Part shown: piece after piece, positions 47,070 to 56,170 of the stretch
Layout of the letters: each line of letters starts with the position of its first letter
Position numbering within the stretch: the stretch's first letter is position 1
Source of the DNA: Bradyrhizobium sp. 141
GTDB taxonomy: Bacteria > Pseudomonadota > Alphaproteobacteria > Rhizobiales > Xanthobacteraceae
Reading direction: 5' to 3'
DNA: 64,000 nt
Assembly (NCBI RefSeq): GCF_023074055.1
Contig: NZ_JADPKR010000013.1
Span: 592,332-656,331, forward strand
The notes under the pieces: model-generated
What the model was told of the DNA's origin: nothing
What the model saw: the letters and a program-made list of their open reading frames with translations, nothing else
Database searches by the model: none
Position numbers and translations under genes: made by a program

Positions 47070-47762
47070 GTGTCCGACAGCGATGTGGCGCTGCTGGATC
47101 GTCCGATCTGGAGCGCGCTGACAACCAGCCAGAGGCACCTGGCGGAGGGCGGCCCGCGCGCGCTGCGCTATCCCGTGGACATGACGCCCTTTGCCGACAT
47201 GATGGACATGTCCCCGGCAAGCTTTGCGGCGCTCGGCGATCTCATGTCGGGCTCGCAGGTCGCCGCGCTGTTCACGCCGGAGCCGGTCGAAGTTCCCGCC
47301 GGTTTCAAGGTCGTGCTGGCCGAGACCGGCGAGCAGATGATCGGCTCGCCCGCCGACAGTCCGTTTCGCGATGCCGAGATCGTCACGCTGGGGGCTGCCG
47401 ACGTTCCCGCCATGGTGGCGCTGACGGAGCTGACCAAGCCGGGTCCATTCGCGCTGCGTACGCATGAGCTCGGCACGTTCCTCGGCATCCGCGCCGGCGG
47501 CGAACTGGTCGCAATGACGGGCGAACGAATGAAGCCGGGAAAGTTCGTCGAGATGACGGCCGTCTGTGTCCATCCGGATCATCGCGGCCGCGGTTATGCG
47601 CAGGCACTGCTCGCGACGGTCGCGCGCCGGATCGAGGGGCGCGGCGAAATTCCGTTCCTGCACGTGTTTTCCCACAACACGTCCGCCATCGCGCTCTACC
47701 AGCGGCAGGGAATGCGCATCCGGCGTCGCCTGCACGTCACCGCGCTGATGAAGCAGGAATGA
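47070..47762 (+). CDS. GNAT-family N-acetyltransferase
   Basis: 230 residues from a GTG at 47070, 4 bp after the Lin0512 stop and with AAGGA ahead; the ATG at 47031 is inside the previous gene. The C-terminal GNAT core has TAVCVHPDHRGRGYAQALL (acetyl-CoA binding, R/QxxGxG/A) and HNTSAIALYQRQGMRIRR. The N-terminal 100 residues resemble a second, degenerate GNAT half. The substrate is unknown. Confidence 0.87.
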   Translation: MSDSDVALLDRPIWSALTTSQRHLAEGGPRALRYPVDMTPFADMMDMSPASFAALGDLMSGSQVAALFTPEPVEVPAGFKVVLAETGEQMIGSPADSPFRDAEIVTLGAADVPAMVALTELTKPGPFALRTHELGTFLGIRAGGELVAMTGERMKPGKFVEMTAVCVHPDHRGRGYAQALLATVARRIEGRGEIPFLHVFSHNTSAIALYQRQGMRIRRRLHVTALMKQE

Positions 47763-47831
47763 GCTGAGCCACAGGCTTCATGTCCGGCGAATTCGCGCTA
47801 TATCATTCCTAACCAATTTGGGGGGAGGCAC

Positions 47832-49016
47832 ATGGACGCCAGGACACCAGAATTTTCCGCCGCACGGACGGCAATGCAGCGCTACGTCGATCAGGAGATC
47901 ATTCCGGGCGCTTCCTGGGCCGTGCTGCGCGGGCGCGAGGTGGTCGACCAGCAATGCGTCGGCTTTGCCGACCGCGAGGCGAACACTGCGCTGCGCCCCG
48001 ACCATATCTTCCGCGCGTTCTCCAACACCAAGATCTTCGTCACCTGTGCGATCATGCTGGTGGTCGAGGAAGGCCGTATCGGGCTCGATGACGCCGTCGA
48101 GACATTCCTGCCGCAGCTCGGCAATCGCAAGGTGCTGAAGCAGGGCGCTTCGAGCCTTGCCGATGTCGAGCCGGCCAAGGGCTCGATCACGATCCGCCAG
48201 CTTCTGACCCACACCTCCGGTCTCAGCTACGGCATCTTCGATCCTGGCACGGTGCTGTTCAAAGGCTATAACGAAGCGCGCGTGCTCAATCCGCTGACGC
48301 CGCTCACCGACCTGATCGACAGGCTCGCCGATCTGCCGCTGTCCTATCACCCGGGCACGTCCTGGGAATATTCGGTGGCAACCGACGTGCTCGGCCGCGT
48401 CGTGGAGGTCGTCTCGGGCAAGTCTCTCGATGCCTTCCTGAAAGCGCGCATCTTCGATCCGCTCGGTATGACGGACACCGGCTTCCACGTTCCGGACGCG
48501 CAGCACGGCAGGCTGGTTGCGCTCTACAATGGCGCTGATGTGCTCGACCCGATGAAGCCGGGCCTCACGCGCGCGGACAATCTTCCTTTTCCGCAAGCCT
48601 ATCGGCGGCCGTTCCCGCGGCTCTCGGGCGGCGGCGGTCTGGTCTCGACCCTGCCGGACATGCTCGCGCTGGTGCGGGCAATGTTGCCGGCGTCGGATGC
48701 GCTGCTGAAGCCGGAGACGCTGCGGCTGATGATGACGAACCAGCTGCCCGCAGGGCAGACCATCCGCTTCGCCAATCTCGGGCCGATCCCCGGCAAGGGT
48801 TTTGGCCTCGGCGGGGCCGTCACCTTCGCGCCCGCGCCGTTCGATCCCCCGACTTCGACCGGTGAATTCCAGTGGGGCGGTCTTGCCGGAACCCATTGGT
48901 GGATCTGCCCCGAGGCCAATACCGCCGGCGTGCTGATGACCCAGCGCTACATGGGCTTCTGGAATCCCTTCTTCTTCGAGTTCAAGCGCCTGGCTTATCA
49001 GGCCGTCGGGGGTTGA
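47832..49016 (+). CDS. Beta-lactamase-fold serine hydrolase
   Basis: 394 residues of the class C beta-lactamase/EstB-like family. The SxxK motif is FSNTK, the Tyr motif lies in WEYSVATDVLG, and TGEFQWGG is probably the third conserved box. No signal peptide is visible, so it is likely cytoplasmic and more an esterase than a beta-lactamase. A separate, frameshifted hydrolase of the same superfamily lies at 26666-27925. Confidence 0.88.
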   Translation: MDARTPEFSAARTAMQRYVDQEIIPGASWAVLRGREVVDQQCVGFADREANTALRPDHIFRAFSNTKIFVTCAIMLVVEEGRIGLDDAVETFLPQLGNRKVLKQGASSLADVEPAKGSITIRQLLTHTSGLSYGIFDPGTVLFKGYNEARVLNPLTPLTDLIDRLADLPLSYHPGTSWEYSVATDVLGRVVEVVSGKSLDAFLKARIFDPLGMTDTGFHVPDAQHGRLVALYNGADVLDPMKPGLTRADNLPFPQAYRRPFPRLSGGGGLVSTLPDMLALVRAMLPASDALLKPETLRLMMTNQLPAGQTIRFANLGPIPGKGFGLGGAVTFAPAPFDPPTSTGEFQWGGLAGTHWWICPEANTAGVLMTQRYMGFWNPFFFEFKRLAYQAVGG

Positions 49017-49040
49017 CCCGCGAATCCTGTTCGTCGCGAC

Positions 49041-49706
49041 GTGCCTAACTATCTCGGCCTCGACGGATTTCGCTTCGGCTGGGTCGCAGCCTGGATCGAC
49101 GAGCGCGGCGATCACGGCTTCGACTATTCGCCGGGCCTGAAGCGCCTGCTCGCGATGCCGCATGCGCGCGCGATGATCGACATGCCGATCGGATTGAACC
49201 CGAGCGGCTATCGCCTTTGCGATCTGCGTGCGCGCGAATTGATCGGCCCCGCCGTATTTCTCGGTGCGCGCCGTGAGCTCTGGACGTTCCCGGACATGGC
49301 GGCCGCCAATCGCTACTATTGGAAGCACGAAGGCAAGGGCAGGGGCGTATCGGCGCAGCTCTGGAACATCAGAGACAAGCTTAGGGAGGTCGACGATGCC
49401 ATGACGCCGACGCGGCAAGCGACGATCGGCGAAGCGCATCCGGAATTGATCTTCTGGAATCTCGCCGGCCGGATGCGGCTTGAACCGAAGTCGTCGCCGC
49501 GCGGTCGAACGCAGCGTCTTGAGCTGCTGAGAGACCGAGGCTTCACCAAGGTCGAACGTTGGCTGACGCTTCGCCACGGCACAGGCATCGGCCGCGACGA
49601 TCTCATCGATGCCTGCGCCTGCGCGGTCGCAGCGCGCGACAGCACGCAGCGCGTCGGCGGTGACGAGATCGATTCGCGAGGGCTGAGAATGGAGATCAAC
49701 TACTGA
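49041..49706 (+). CDS. DUF429 protein (RNase H-like)
   Basis: 221 residues from a GTG. GLDGFRFGWVAAW with ARAMIDMPIGL resembles the acidic strands of an RNase H-type fold, and EAHPELIFWNLAG is the family's central motif. HGTGIGRDDLIDACACAVAA carries a late Asp. It may be a nuclease, but activity has not been shown for the family as far as I know. It follows the serine hydrolase by 24 bp. Confidence 0.83.
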   Translation: MPNYLGLDGFRFGWVAAWIDERGDHGFDYSPGLKRLLAMPHARAMIDMPIGLNPSGYRLCDLRARELIGPAVFLGARRELWTFPDMAAANRYYWKHEGKGRGVSAQLWNIRDKLREVDDAMTPTRQATIGEAHPELIFWNLAGRMRLEPKSSPRGRTQRLELLRDRGFTKVERWLTLRHGTGIGRDDLIDACACAVAARDSTQRVGGDEIDSRGLRMEINY

Positions 49707-49712
49707 AGCCTG

Positions 49713-49913
49713 TTATCCCTCGCAATCGCTTCCGTCTCCCGTATGGCCGCGACAACGATGGCAGACCCCATCGTCGTCCAGACTTGCCGCTCTCTCCTCG
49801 TACGCCTCGGCCATCGACTGCAAGCGTCGTGCGGCTTCACCATGCGCGAGATCTTCGGCGACGCGGCGACACCGTTCAGCGTGGTCGAGCAGGGCGCGCT
49901 TCTCAATGTTCAT
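49713..49913 (-). CDS. Small hypothetical protein with C-terminal cysteine pair
   Basis: About 66 residues from MNIEKRALLDHAERCRRVAE. One amphipathic helical region is followed by DGVCHRCRGHTGDGSDCEG, with CxxC and a distant Cys that may bind metal. Similar small proteins are frequent in Bradyrhizobium-type genomes. No family name is known to me. Confidence 0.5.
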   Translation of the reverse strand: MNIEKRALLDHAERCRRVAEDLAHGEAARRLQSMAEAYEERAASLDDDGVCHRCRGHTGDGSDCEG

Positions 49914-50074
49914 CCAGCGACAACGCTCGGAACGACCGATGGTCCCTGAGCGAGCTGACGGAACAGTGTGATGGCTTTGTCGTGTGAGCCGGGAAAAAGT
50001 AGCAATATTTTTGCGAGCTCGGAACATGGCGTTTGAGCTGACGTTTATGCAACGGATGCTGAGGGACAAACACT

Positions 50075-50221
50075 ATGTACGACGTTTGCCAATGGGCGAC
50101 CGCGATGCTCGCAGTCGCCTTTACGGCCCTGCTATTGATCTCGGGCCAACGGTTCATCGAGTATCGGCTGCAGCATGAGGCAATGACCCCGATTGTGGTG
50201 ATGGCGACACTTCCTCCGTAG
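50075..50221 (+). CDS. Short single-span membrane peptide
   Basis: A 48-residue frame beginning MYDVCQWATAMLAVAFTALLLI has one clear transmembrane helix and a short tail (RFIEYRLQHEAM). GAGGGA lies about 11 nt ahead of the ATG. The helix and ribosome site favour a real gene, but no homologue is recognised. Confidence 0.4.
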   Translation: MYDVCQWATAMLAVAFTALLLISGQRFIEYRLQHEAMTPIVVMATLPP

Positions 50222-50321
50222 GCGCGGCATTGCCGACGGATCGTGAGGACGGATCGTGACTTGCGCCATTTCGCGCGTCGCCTAGATTAGGTGCGCCTCA
50301 GTTCATGCACCAAAGGTCCCG

Positions 50322-51026
50322 ATGTCCGATCTCTCCACCTTTCCCATCACCAAGCGCTGGCCGGCCAAGCATCCGGAGTTGCTGCAGCTCTATTCGCTGC
50401 CGACGCCGAACGGCGTCAAGGTCTCGATCATGCTGGAGGAGATCGGACTGCCCTACGAGGTCCATCTCGTCGATTTCGGCAAGGACGACCAGAAGACAGC
50501 GGAGTTCCTCTCGCTCAATCCGAACGGCAAGATCCCGGCGATCCTCGATCCCAACGGCCCCGGTGGCAGGCCGCTGCCGCTGTTCGAGTCCGGAGCGATC
50601 CTGCAATACCTCGCTGAGAAGACCGGTGAGCTCCTGCCGGAGGAAGCCGCGCGCCGCTACCAGACGCTTCAGTGGCTGCACTTCCAGATGGGCGGCGTCG
50701 GGCCGATGTTCGGCCAAGTCGGCTTCTTCCACAAATTCGCCGGCAAGGATTTTGAGGACAAGCGGCCCCGTGATCGCTACGTCGCCGAAGCCAAGCGCCT
50801 GCTCGGCGTGATGGAGACGCATCTGGCCGGTCGGCAATGGTTCATGGATGACGACTACACCATTGCCGACATCTCCATGCTCGGCTGGGTGCGCAATCTT
50901 ATCGGCTTCTACGGCGCCGGTGATCTCGTCGAATTCACCCAGTTCAAATCGGTCGGTGCCTGGCTCGAACGCGGGCTTGCGCGTCCGGCGGTGCAGCGCG
51001 GGCTGAACATTCCGCCGCGGCCGTAA
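50322..51026 (+). CDS. Glutathione S-transferase (YfcG/YghU-like)
   Basis: 234 residues. The thioredoxin-like N-terminal domain has SLPTPNGVKVSIMLEEIGLPYE, where Thr-Pro-Asn replaces the usual Ser or Cys as in YfcG/Nu-type enzymes. NPNGKIPAI and LFESGAILQYLAEKTG bind glutathione. The helical C-terminal domain includes YTIADISMLGWVR. Disulfide-bond reductase activity on glutathione is the known role for Nu-type enzymes. It is convergent with the TauE gene 2 bp away. Confidence 0.93.
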   Translation: MSDLSTFPITKRWPAKHPELLQLYSLPTPNGVKVSIMLEEIGLPYEVHLVDFGKDDQKTAEFLSLNPNGKIPAILDPNGPGGRPLPLFESGAILQYLAEKTGELLPEEAARRYQTLQWLHFQMGGVGPMFGQVGFFHKFAGKDFEDKRPRDRYVAEAKRLLGVMETHLAGRQWFMDDDYTIADISMLGWVRNLIGFYGAGDLVEFTQFKSVGAWLERGLARPAVQRGLNIPPRP

Positions 51027-51028
51027 GA

Positions 51029-51811
51029 TCAGGTCAGCGCCTTGTGGGTCATGTAGAGCGCCATCAGCGAGATGAAGGCGATCATGACCCGGCGCAGCAC
51101 AGACTTGCTGACGCCATTGGCCACGCGCGCGCCGAGATCGGTGCCAATCCAGAGACCGGCAAGAATGCCGATGATCGCCGGCCAGCCGACCATCAGGCCC
51201 TTGCTCCAGTAGATCCAGGCCGCTGGAAGGTTGGTTGGGATGATCGAGAAGACGAGGCTGACGAGCTGTGCCTGATGCTGCGGCACGCGCAGGCCCGCAG
51301 CAAGGCCGACCGTGATCGCCAGGCCCCCGCCGATGCCCATGAAGCCGGAGGAAAATCCGGCAAGCAGGCCGATGAGGAGCAGGGGTAGCCAGGGCAGTTG
51401 GTCCTGGTCGCCGGCCTCGTGGATGCCGTCCTTGCGATCGCGGCGCAGGATCAGCAGGGCGATCAGCCCGACGAGATAGGCGACATAAGTCCATTGCAAA
51501 ACTTGATCGGAAACCGCTGCCGCGGCGTAACCGCCGCCGGCACCGCCGACGAGAAAGCCGATGCCGATCCAGACGATCCACGGCAAGGGGCTGCGATTGC
51601 CGCTCTGCCAGTAGCGGCGCGCGCCCGCGAGGCCCGTCGGCGGGAGCTGGGTGATCAGCGACGTTCCCTGCGCGACGTGCTGCTCCGCGCCGAGCAGCAG
51701 CACGCCAAAGATCACGAGCCCGCCACCCGGGCTCGTTCCCATGAAGCCCGATGTCAATCCGCTGACCAGGCCGACGCCGGCGCCAGCAAGGAGGTCGTGG
51801 ATCCCAGACAT
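51029..51811 (-). CDS. TauE/SafE-family sulfite or organosulfur exporter
   Basis: 260 residues with about eight hydrophobic helices. GLTSGFMGTSPGGGLVIFGVLLL and GFSSGFMGIGGGLAITVGLAAG are the two Gly-rich inverted repeats of TauE/SafE carriers. It probably exports sulfite or a small anion from the inner membrane. The start is 3 bp after the TetR stop, so the two genes form one operon. Confidence 0.92.
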   Translation of the reverse strand: MSGIHDLLAGAGVGLVSGLTSGFMGTSPGGGLVIFGVLLLGAEQHVAQGTSLITQLPPTGLAGARRYWQSGNRSPLPWIVWIGIGFLVGGAGGGYAAAAVSDQVLQWTYVAYLVGLIALLILRRDRKDGIHEAGDQDQLPWLPLLLIGLLAGFSSGFMGIGGGLAITVGLAAGLRVPQHQAQLVSLVFSIIPTNLPAAWIYWSKGLMVGWPAIIGILAGLWIGTDLGARVANGVSKSVLRRVMIAFISLMALYMTHKALT

Positions 51812-51814
51812 CGC

Positions 51815-52447
51815 CTACGTCCTGGTTCGCCGCTTGGTATCGGGTCTGGTCGTGCGGAAGCCGTCGATCACACCAGCCACGGCCGTCATGCAGGCCTCGA
51901 CGTCGAATTCATCGCCCCAGCATTTTTGCAGCACAAAACCCTGGAAGATCGCGATCAGCACGCGCGCGATCGCTTCCGCACCGAGGTCGCGCCTGACGAG
52001 GCCGTCGTGCTGGGCGCGCTCGACCAGCGCGACGATCAGAGCGCGCGGCATGTCGATGCCTTCGACGACGCTGGTGCGGACGCGGCGGTTGCGCAGGGCT
52101 TCGGCCCAGCCATGGATGCCGACACGGCGGCGGGCTTCGCCGGCGGGGTCGGTCAGCCATTGCGCGTAGACGCGGATCAGGGCGTGAAGTCCTTCGATCG
52201 GATCGCCGGATCCTTGCGCGACCGAATTGAGCACGGCTTCGCGGCGATGCCGGTCGTCGGCGAGCGCCTCGATCAGGTCGTCCTTGCTTTGGAAGTAGAG
52301 ATAGACCGCGCCATGGCTCAGTCCGGACCGCTTCACGATGTCGGCCATGCCGGTCTGGTGAAAACCGTCTTCGGAGAAGCAGGCGAGGGCCGCTTCGAGG
52401 ATCTGCTGCCGCCGGCCTTCGCGTTGCTTATCGCTGATCTTGGGCAT
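51815..52447 (-). CDS. TetR/AcrR-family regulator of the TauE operon
   Basis: 210 residues. The helix-turn-helix is MADIVKRSGLSHGAVYLYFQSKDDLIEAL, a very standard TetR motif. The ligand domain is unassigned. It precedes and is co-transcribed with the TauE gene, and an AT-rich dyad 75 bp upstream (52522-52552) is a likely operator. Confidence 0.94.
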   Translation of the reverse strand: MPKISDKQREGRRQQILEAALACFSEDGFHQTGMADIVKRSGLSHGAVYLYFQSKDDLIEALADDRHRREAVLNSVAQGSGDPIEGLHALIRVYAQWLTDPAGEARRRVGIHGWAEALRNRRVRTSVVEGIDMPRALIVALVERAQHDGLVRRDLGAEAIARVLIAIFQGFVLQKCWGDEFDVEACMTAVAGVIDGFRTTRPDTKRRTRT

Positions 52448-52521
52448 TGGCCGTTCCTAAATAACTGACAGGATGATCGTTTTGCCGTTGGCGACGCCCG
52501 AGGCCGAGGAAAGGCGATCAA

Positions 52522-52552
52522 AATAAAAAACGATCAGTCAGTCATTTTTATT
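52522..52552. promoter_or_regulatory. Candidate TetR operator
   Basis: Outer arms AATAAAAA (52522-52529) and TTTTTATT (52545-52552) enclose CGATCAGTCAGTC with repeated CAGTC. The AT richness is exceptional here. It lies 75 bp upstream of the TetR ATG. The centre is not a good palindrome, so the assignment is moderate. Confidence 0.5.
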
Positions 52553-52659
52553 GCCGCAGACGAGTTTGGTCAAGTCCGGACCGGCCGGGACTGGGAAAGA
52601 GGAGGATGAGGCCTCGCGAATGCCCGACCGAGGCGCCGCTGTGGCCCTCGATCGCGCGG

Positions 52660-53031
52660 CTAGAACAGCCGTCCGCCGTTCGGCACCGGCTTGCTCGGCT
52701 GCACCAGCACGACCTTGCCGTCGGCATCGGGGAAACCGAGCGTCAGCACCTCCGAGATAACAGGTCCGATCTGGCGCGGCGGGAAGTTGACGACGGCCGC
52801 GACCTGTTGCCCCATCAATTTCTCGAGCGGATGATTTTCCGTGATCTGGGCCGAGCTCTTGCGCACACCGATTGCGGGTCCGAAGTCGATCCAGAGCCGA
52901 AAGGCCGGCTTGCGCGCCTCGGGGAACGGCTTGGCATCGACGATGGTCCCGACGCGGATATCGACCGCGAGGAAGCTGTTGAAGTCGATGGTGGGCGTGG
53001 CGGCGGCTGCGGGATCATGAGTGACGTGCAT
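52660..53031 (-). CDS. csaA: tRNA-binding protein CsaA-like
   Basis: 123 residues from MHVTHDPAAAA. FLAVDIRVGTIVDAKPFPEARKP and FGPAIGVRKSSAQITENH are the CsaA/EMAP-II-type oligonucleotide-binding fold signatures, and VVNFPPRQIGPVISEVLTLGF continues it. CsaA has tRNA binding and chaperone-like activity. The frame could start upstream, but family homology begins within the first 15 residues of this start. Confidence 0.9.
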   Translation of the reverse strand: MHVTHDPAAAATPTIDFNSFLAVDIRVGTIVDAKPFPEARKPAFRLWIDFGPAIGVRKSSAQITENHPLEKLMGQQVAAVVNFPPRQIGPVISEVLTLGFPDADGKVVLVQPSKPVPNGGRLF

Positions 53032-53135
53032 GGGATGTCCGTTCGGCGAGTTGGCGTCGTTCGCAATATTGTCGCGCGAACCGGAGTTTCGTACAACGCC
53101 ACGCACATCACGATATGCCATGCGCGAGGAACGTC

Positions 53136-53495
53136 TTGCCCAACATCATCTACGGCATCAAGAACTGCGACACCATGAAGAAGGCGCGTGCCTGGCTCGA
53201 CACCAATGGCGTGCCTTACGCATTTCATGACTACAAGGCGGCGGGCGTGGAAAAGGACAAGCTCAAGCAGTGGAGCGACAAGGTCGGTTGGGAGACGCTG
53301 CTCAATCGCGCCGGGACGACGTTCAAGAAGCTCCCCGATTCCGACAAGGAAGGCTTGAGCGAGAAGAAGGCGCTGGCGCTGATGCTAGCGCAACCATCGA
53401 TGATCAAGCGGCCGGTGCTGGAAATCGGTGGCAAGCTGCTGGTCGGCTTCAAGCCGGATATTTATGCCAAGGAAGTCGGCGCCAAATCGCGCTGA
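53136..53495 (+). CDS. ArsC/Spx-family reductase-like protein (YffB type)
   Basis: 119 residues from a TTG at 53136 with AGGAA ahead, giving the usual YffB length; an ATG at 53115 would add seven residues. GIKNCDTMKKARAWLDTNGV is the thioredoxin-like core, with the single Cys of CDT in place of CxxC. ERAGTTFKKL-type (here NRAGTTFKKL) and KRPVLEIGGKLLVGF complete the family pattern. Arsenate reduction is not demonstrated for YffB; glutathione-dependent thiol reduction is probable. Confidence 0.88.
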   Translation: MPNIIYGIKNCDTMKKARAWLDTNGVPYAFHDYKAAGVEKDKLKQWSDKVGWETLLNRAGTTFKKLPDSDKEGLSEKKALALMLAQPSMIKRPVLEIGGKLLVGFKPDIYAKEVGAKSR

Positions 53496-53499
53496 GGCC

Positions 53500-53638
53500 A
53501 AAGCGCGATGAGATTGTCATCGCGCTTTGGCTTGTTGTTTGAGCATGATCTCCGCGCAAACGCGTTCCGCGTGTGTCGCGAGGGAAAACCGCGGCGCACT
53601 TTGCGCGAGCGCGGCCCGCCGGGTCCGGATCATGCTTA
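53500..53638. repeat. Intergenic double-palindrome repeat, type A copy 2
   Basis: AAAGCGCGATG/CATCGCGCTTT (53500-53510, 53518-53528) is followed by AGCATGATC (53542-53550) and GGATCATGCT (about 53627-53636), matching copy 1 at 1366-1465. The centre carries an extra GC-rich segment. As in copy 1 it lies between convergent genes and its right end supplies the minus-strand TAA stop (53638-53636). Confidence 0.88.
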
Positions 53639-54277
53639 GTTCAGCTCGATGATCTCGGTGGTGATGCCGGGCTGGTCCGCGAACTCGACCAATTCGGCCG
53701 TCGCGATGCGGCCAGGCGCGCGATGGAAGAGCTCGCGGTCGATCACGGCGCGCAGCTTCGGACGCGGCAGCGCGTCATTTCCGCGCATCAGGTTCTTGAT
53801 CTCGAAGCCGCCGTCCTCGCAGAAGGTCTTGACCGAGGCGATGACGTGACAGACCGTGCCGTCGGTCTGGAAAGGCAGCAGCAGCCGTTCATAAGCGACG
53901 ATGCGCCCGTAGATGTCGTCGACATCGGCAACGCTGTAGACGGGCAGCCCACGCGCCACGCATTCGTGATAAATCGGCACCACGAACGGTGCGAGTCGCG
54001 GCCCGAGATAATCGTCGAGCAGAACACCCTTGCCGGTATGTCCATAGGCGCGCGAGATGCGCGTGTTTTCGCTCTGGATGGTGAGGCGCGGCGCCGGCGT
54101 CGCAGCGTCCACCGTGTAATAGATGAGATCGGACAGCTCTTCCTCGAGCCGCGCAGGCTGATACTCCCAGACCGCCGGCGCGATCTGCTGACGCGCGTAA
54201 AGTCGCAGCCACGTGTTCAGGAGATCACGTTGCCTGATCGACTTGACGACGGAAGGAGCGGCGCTTGCGAAATCCAA
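53636..54277 (-). CDS. PAS_5-like single-domain protein
   Basis: 213 residues. A central region (HECVARGLPVYSVADVDDIYGRIVAYERLLLPFQTDG) resembles the PAS_5 sensory domain common in alphaproteobacteria: an acidic strand followed by PF.TDG. No kinase, cyclase or DNA-binding domain is attached. It may be an adaptor or light/redox sensor subunit; I cannot assign a signal. Its stop is inside the type A repeat. Confidence 0.65.
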   Translation of the reverse strand: MDFASAAPSVVKSIRQRDLLNTWLRLYARQQIAPAVWEYQPARLEEELSDLIYYTVDAATPAPRLTIQSENTRISRAYGHTGKGVLLDDYLGPRLAPFVVPIYHECVARGLPVYSVADVDDIYGRIVAYERLLLPFQTDGTVCHVIASVKTFCEDGGFEIKNLMRGNDALPRPKLRAVIDRELFHRAPGRIATAELVEFADQPGITTEIIELN

Positions 54278-54635
54278 GACAATATTCCCGGAACGTCAAA
54301 ACCCGCGCATGATCCAGCTTGCGGGAAAATTTTCTATGAAGACTGGCGCGCCCGACGAAAGACCGTTAACGACGGCTTGATGACCGGTGCTTTCGCGAAC
54401 CGGGAGGCCGGGGCAGGCACGACATCAAAACGTCTCCGACTAAGGGAGCATTTGTATCCCAGCCGGAGGCCTGATCTGCTCAGCTTTCCGCCTTGCCTAA
54501 CCCCCGTCACCTCCGGCATATTCCGCGCTCGGAGGCGGCGTTCCGGATGGGCTCTAAGGATAGGCTCCAAGGCCTCCCGGAAAGCCGAAGCAACAAGGAT
54601 AGCCACGCGCGCCGCGCGGGCAGGGGGAAATCTGT
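54278..54635. other. 358-bp intergenic region upstream of the ABC-transporter operon
   Basis: No gene is recognised. It presumably holds the divergent promoters of the PAS-like gene and the five-gene transporter operon. The only clear element is AGGGGGAA, the ribosome site for the TTG start at 54636. Confidence 0.5.
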
Positions 54636-55383
54636 TTGGCCGATGAGTTTATTCTCGAAACGGAAGGCTTGACCAAGGAGTTCGCGGGCTTCTTCGCCGT
54701 CCGCGACGTTGCGCTCAAGGTTCGCCGTGGCAGCATTCATGCGTTAATCGGCCCGAACGGGGCCGGCAAAACGACCTGCTTCAATCTTCTGACCAAGTTC
54801 CTCAAGCCGTCTGCCGGAAAAATCCTTTACAAGGGGCAGGACATCACCTCGATGGCGCCGGCCGACGTGGCGCGCCTGGGGCTTGTTCGTTCGTTCCAGA
54901 TTTCTGCGGTGTTTCCGCATCTCACCGCGCTGGAGAACGTCCGTGTCGCGCTTCAGCGCCAGCACGGCTCTTCGTTCGATTTCTGGCGCTCCAAGTCGGT
55001 GCTCAACCGCTTCAACGATCGCGCGCGCGAATTGTTGAACGATGTCGGCCTCAACGAGTTTGCCAACACGCCTGCGGTCGAGATGCCCTATGGGCGCAAG
55101 CGTGCACTGGAGATCGCAACCACGCTAGCGCTCGACCCGGAGATGATGCTGCTGGACGAACCGATGGCCGGCATGGGCCACGAGGACATCGACAAGATCG
55201 CGGCGCTGATCAAGCGTATCTCCGCGAAATATACCATCCTGATGGTCGAGCATAATCTGAGCGTCGTGGCCAACCTCTCCGACATCATCACCGTGCTGAC
55301 GCGCGGGCAGGTGCTCGCGCAAGGCCATTACAGCGAGCTCACCAAGGACGAGCGCGTCAAGGAAGCCTATCTGGGAGCCGGTC

Positions 55384-55391
<8 letters not shown>
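54636..55391 (+). CDS. ABC transporter ATPase, LivG type
   Basis: 251 residues from a TTG preceded by AGGGGGAA. Walker A is GPNGAGKTT, the signature region MPYGRKRALEIA is of the LivG type and Walker B is MMLLDEPMAGMG. It energises import by the membrane pair LivH/LivM. The operon order is ATPase, ATPase, binding protein, permease, permease. It overlaps the next gene by 8 nt. Confidence 0.95.
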
Positions 55392-56130
<739 letters not shown>

Positions 56131-56170
56131 CGCCTCGACGCATTCAATAGTGGATTTCCCGGAGGGAATT

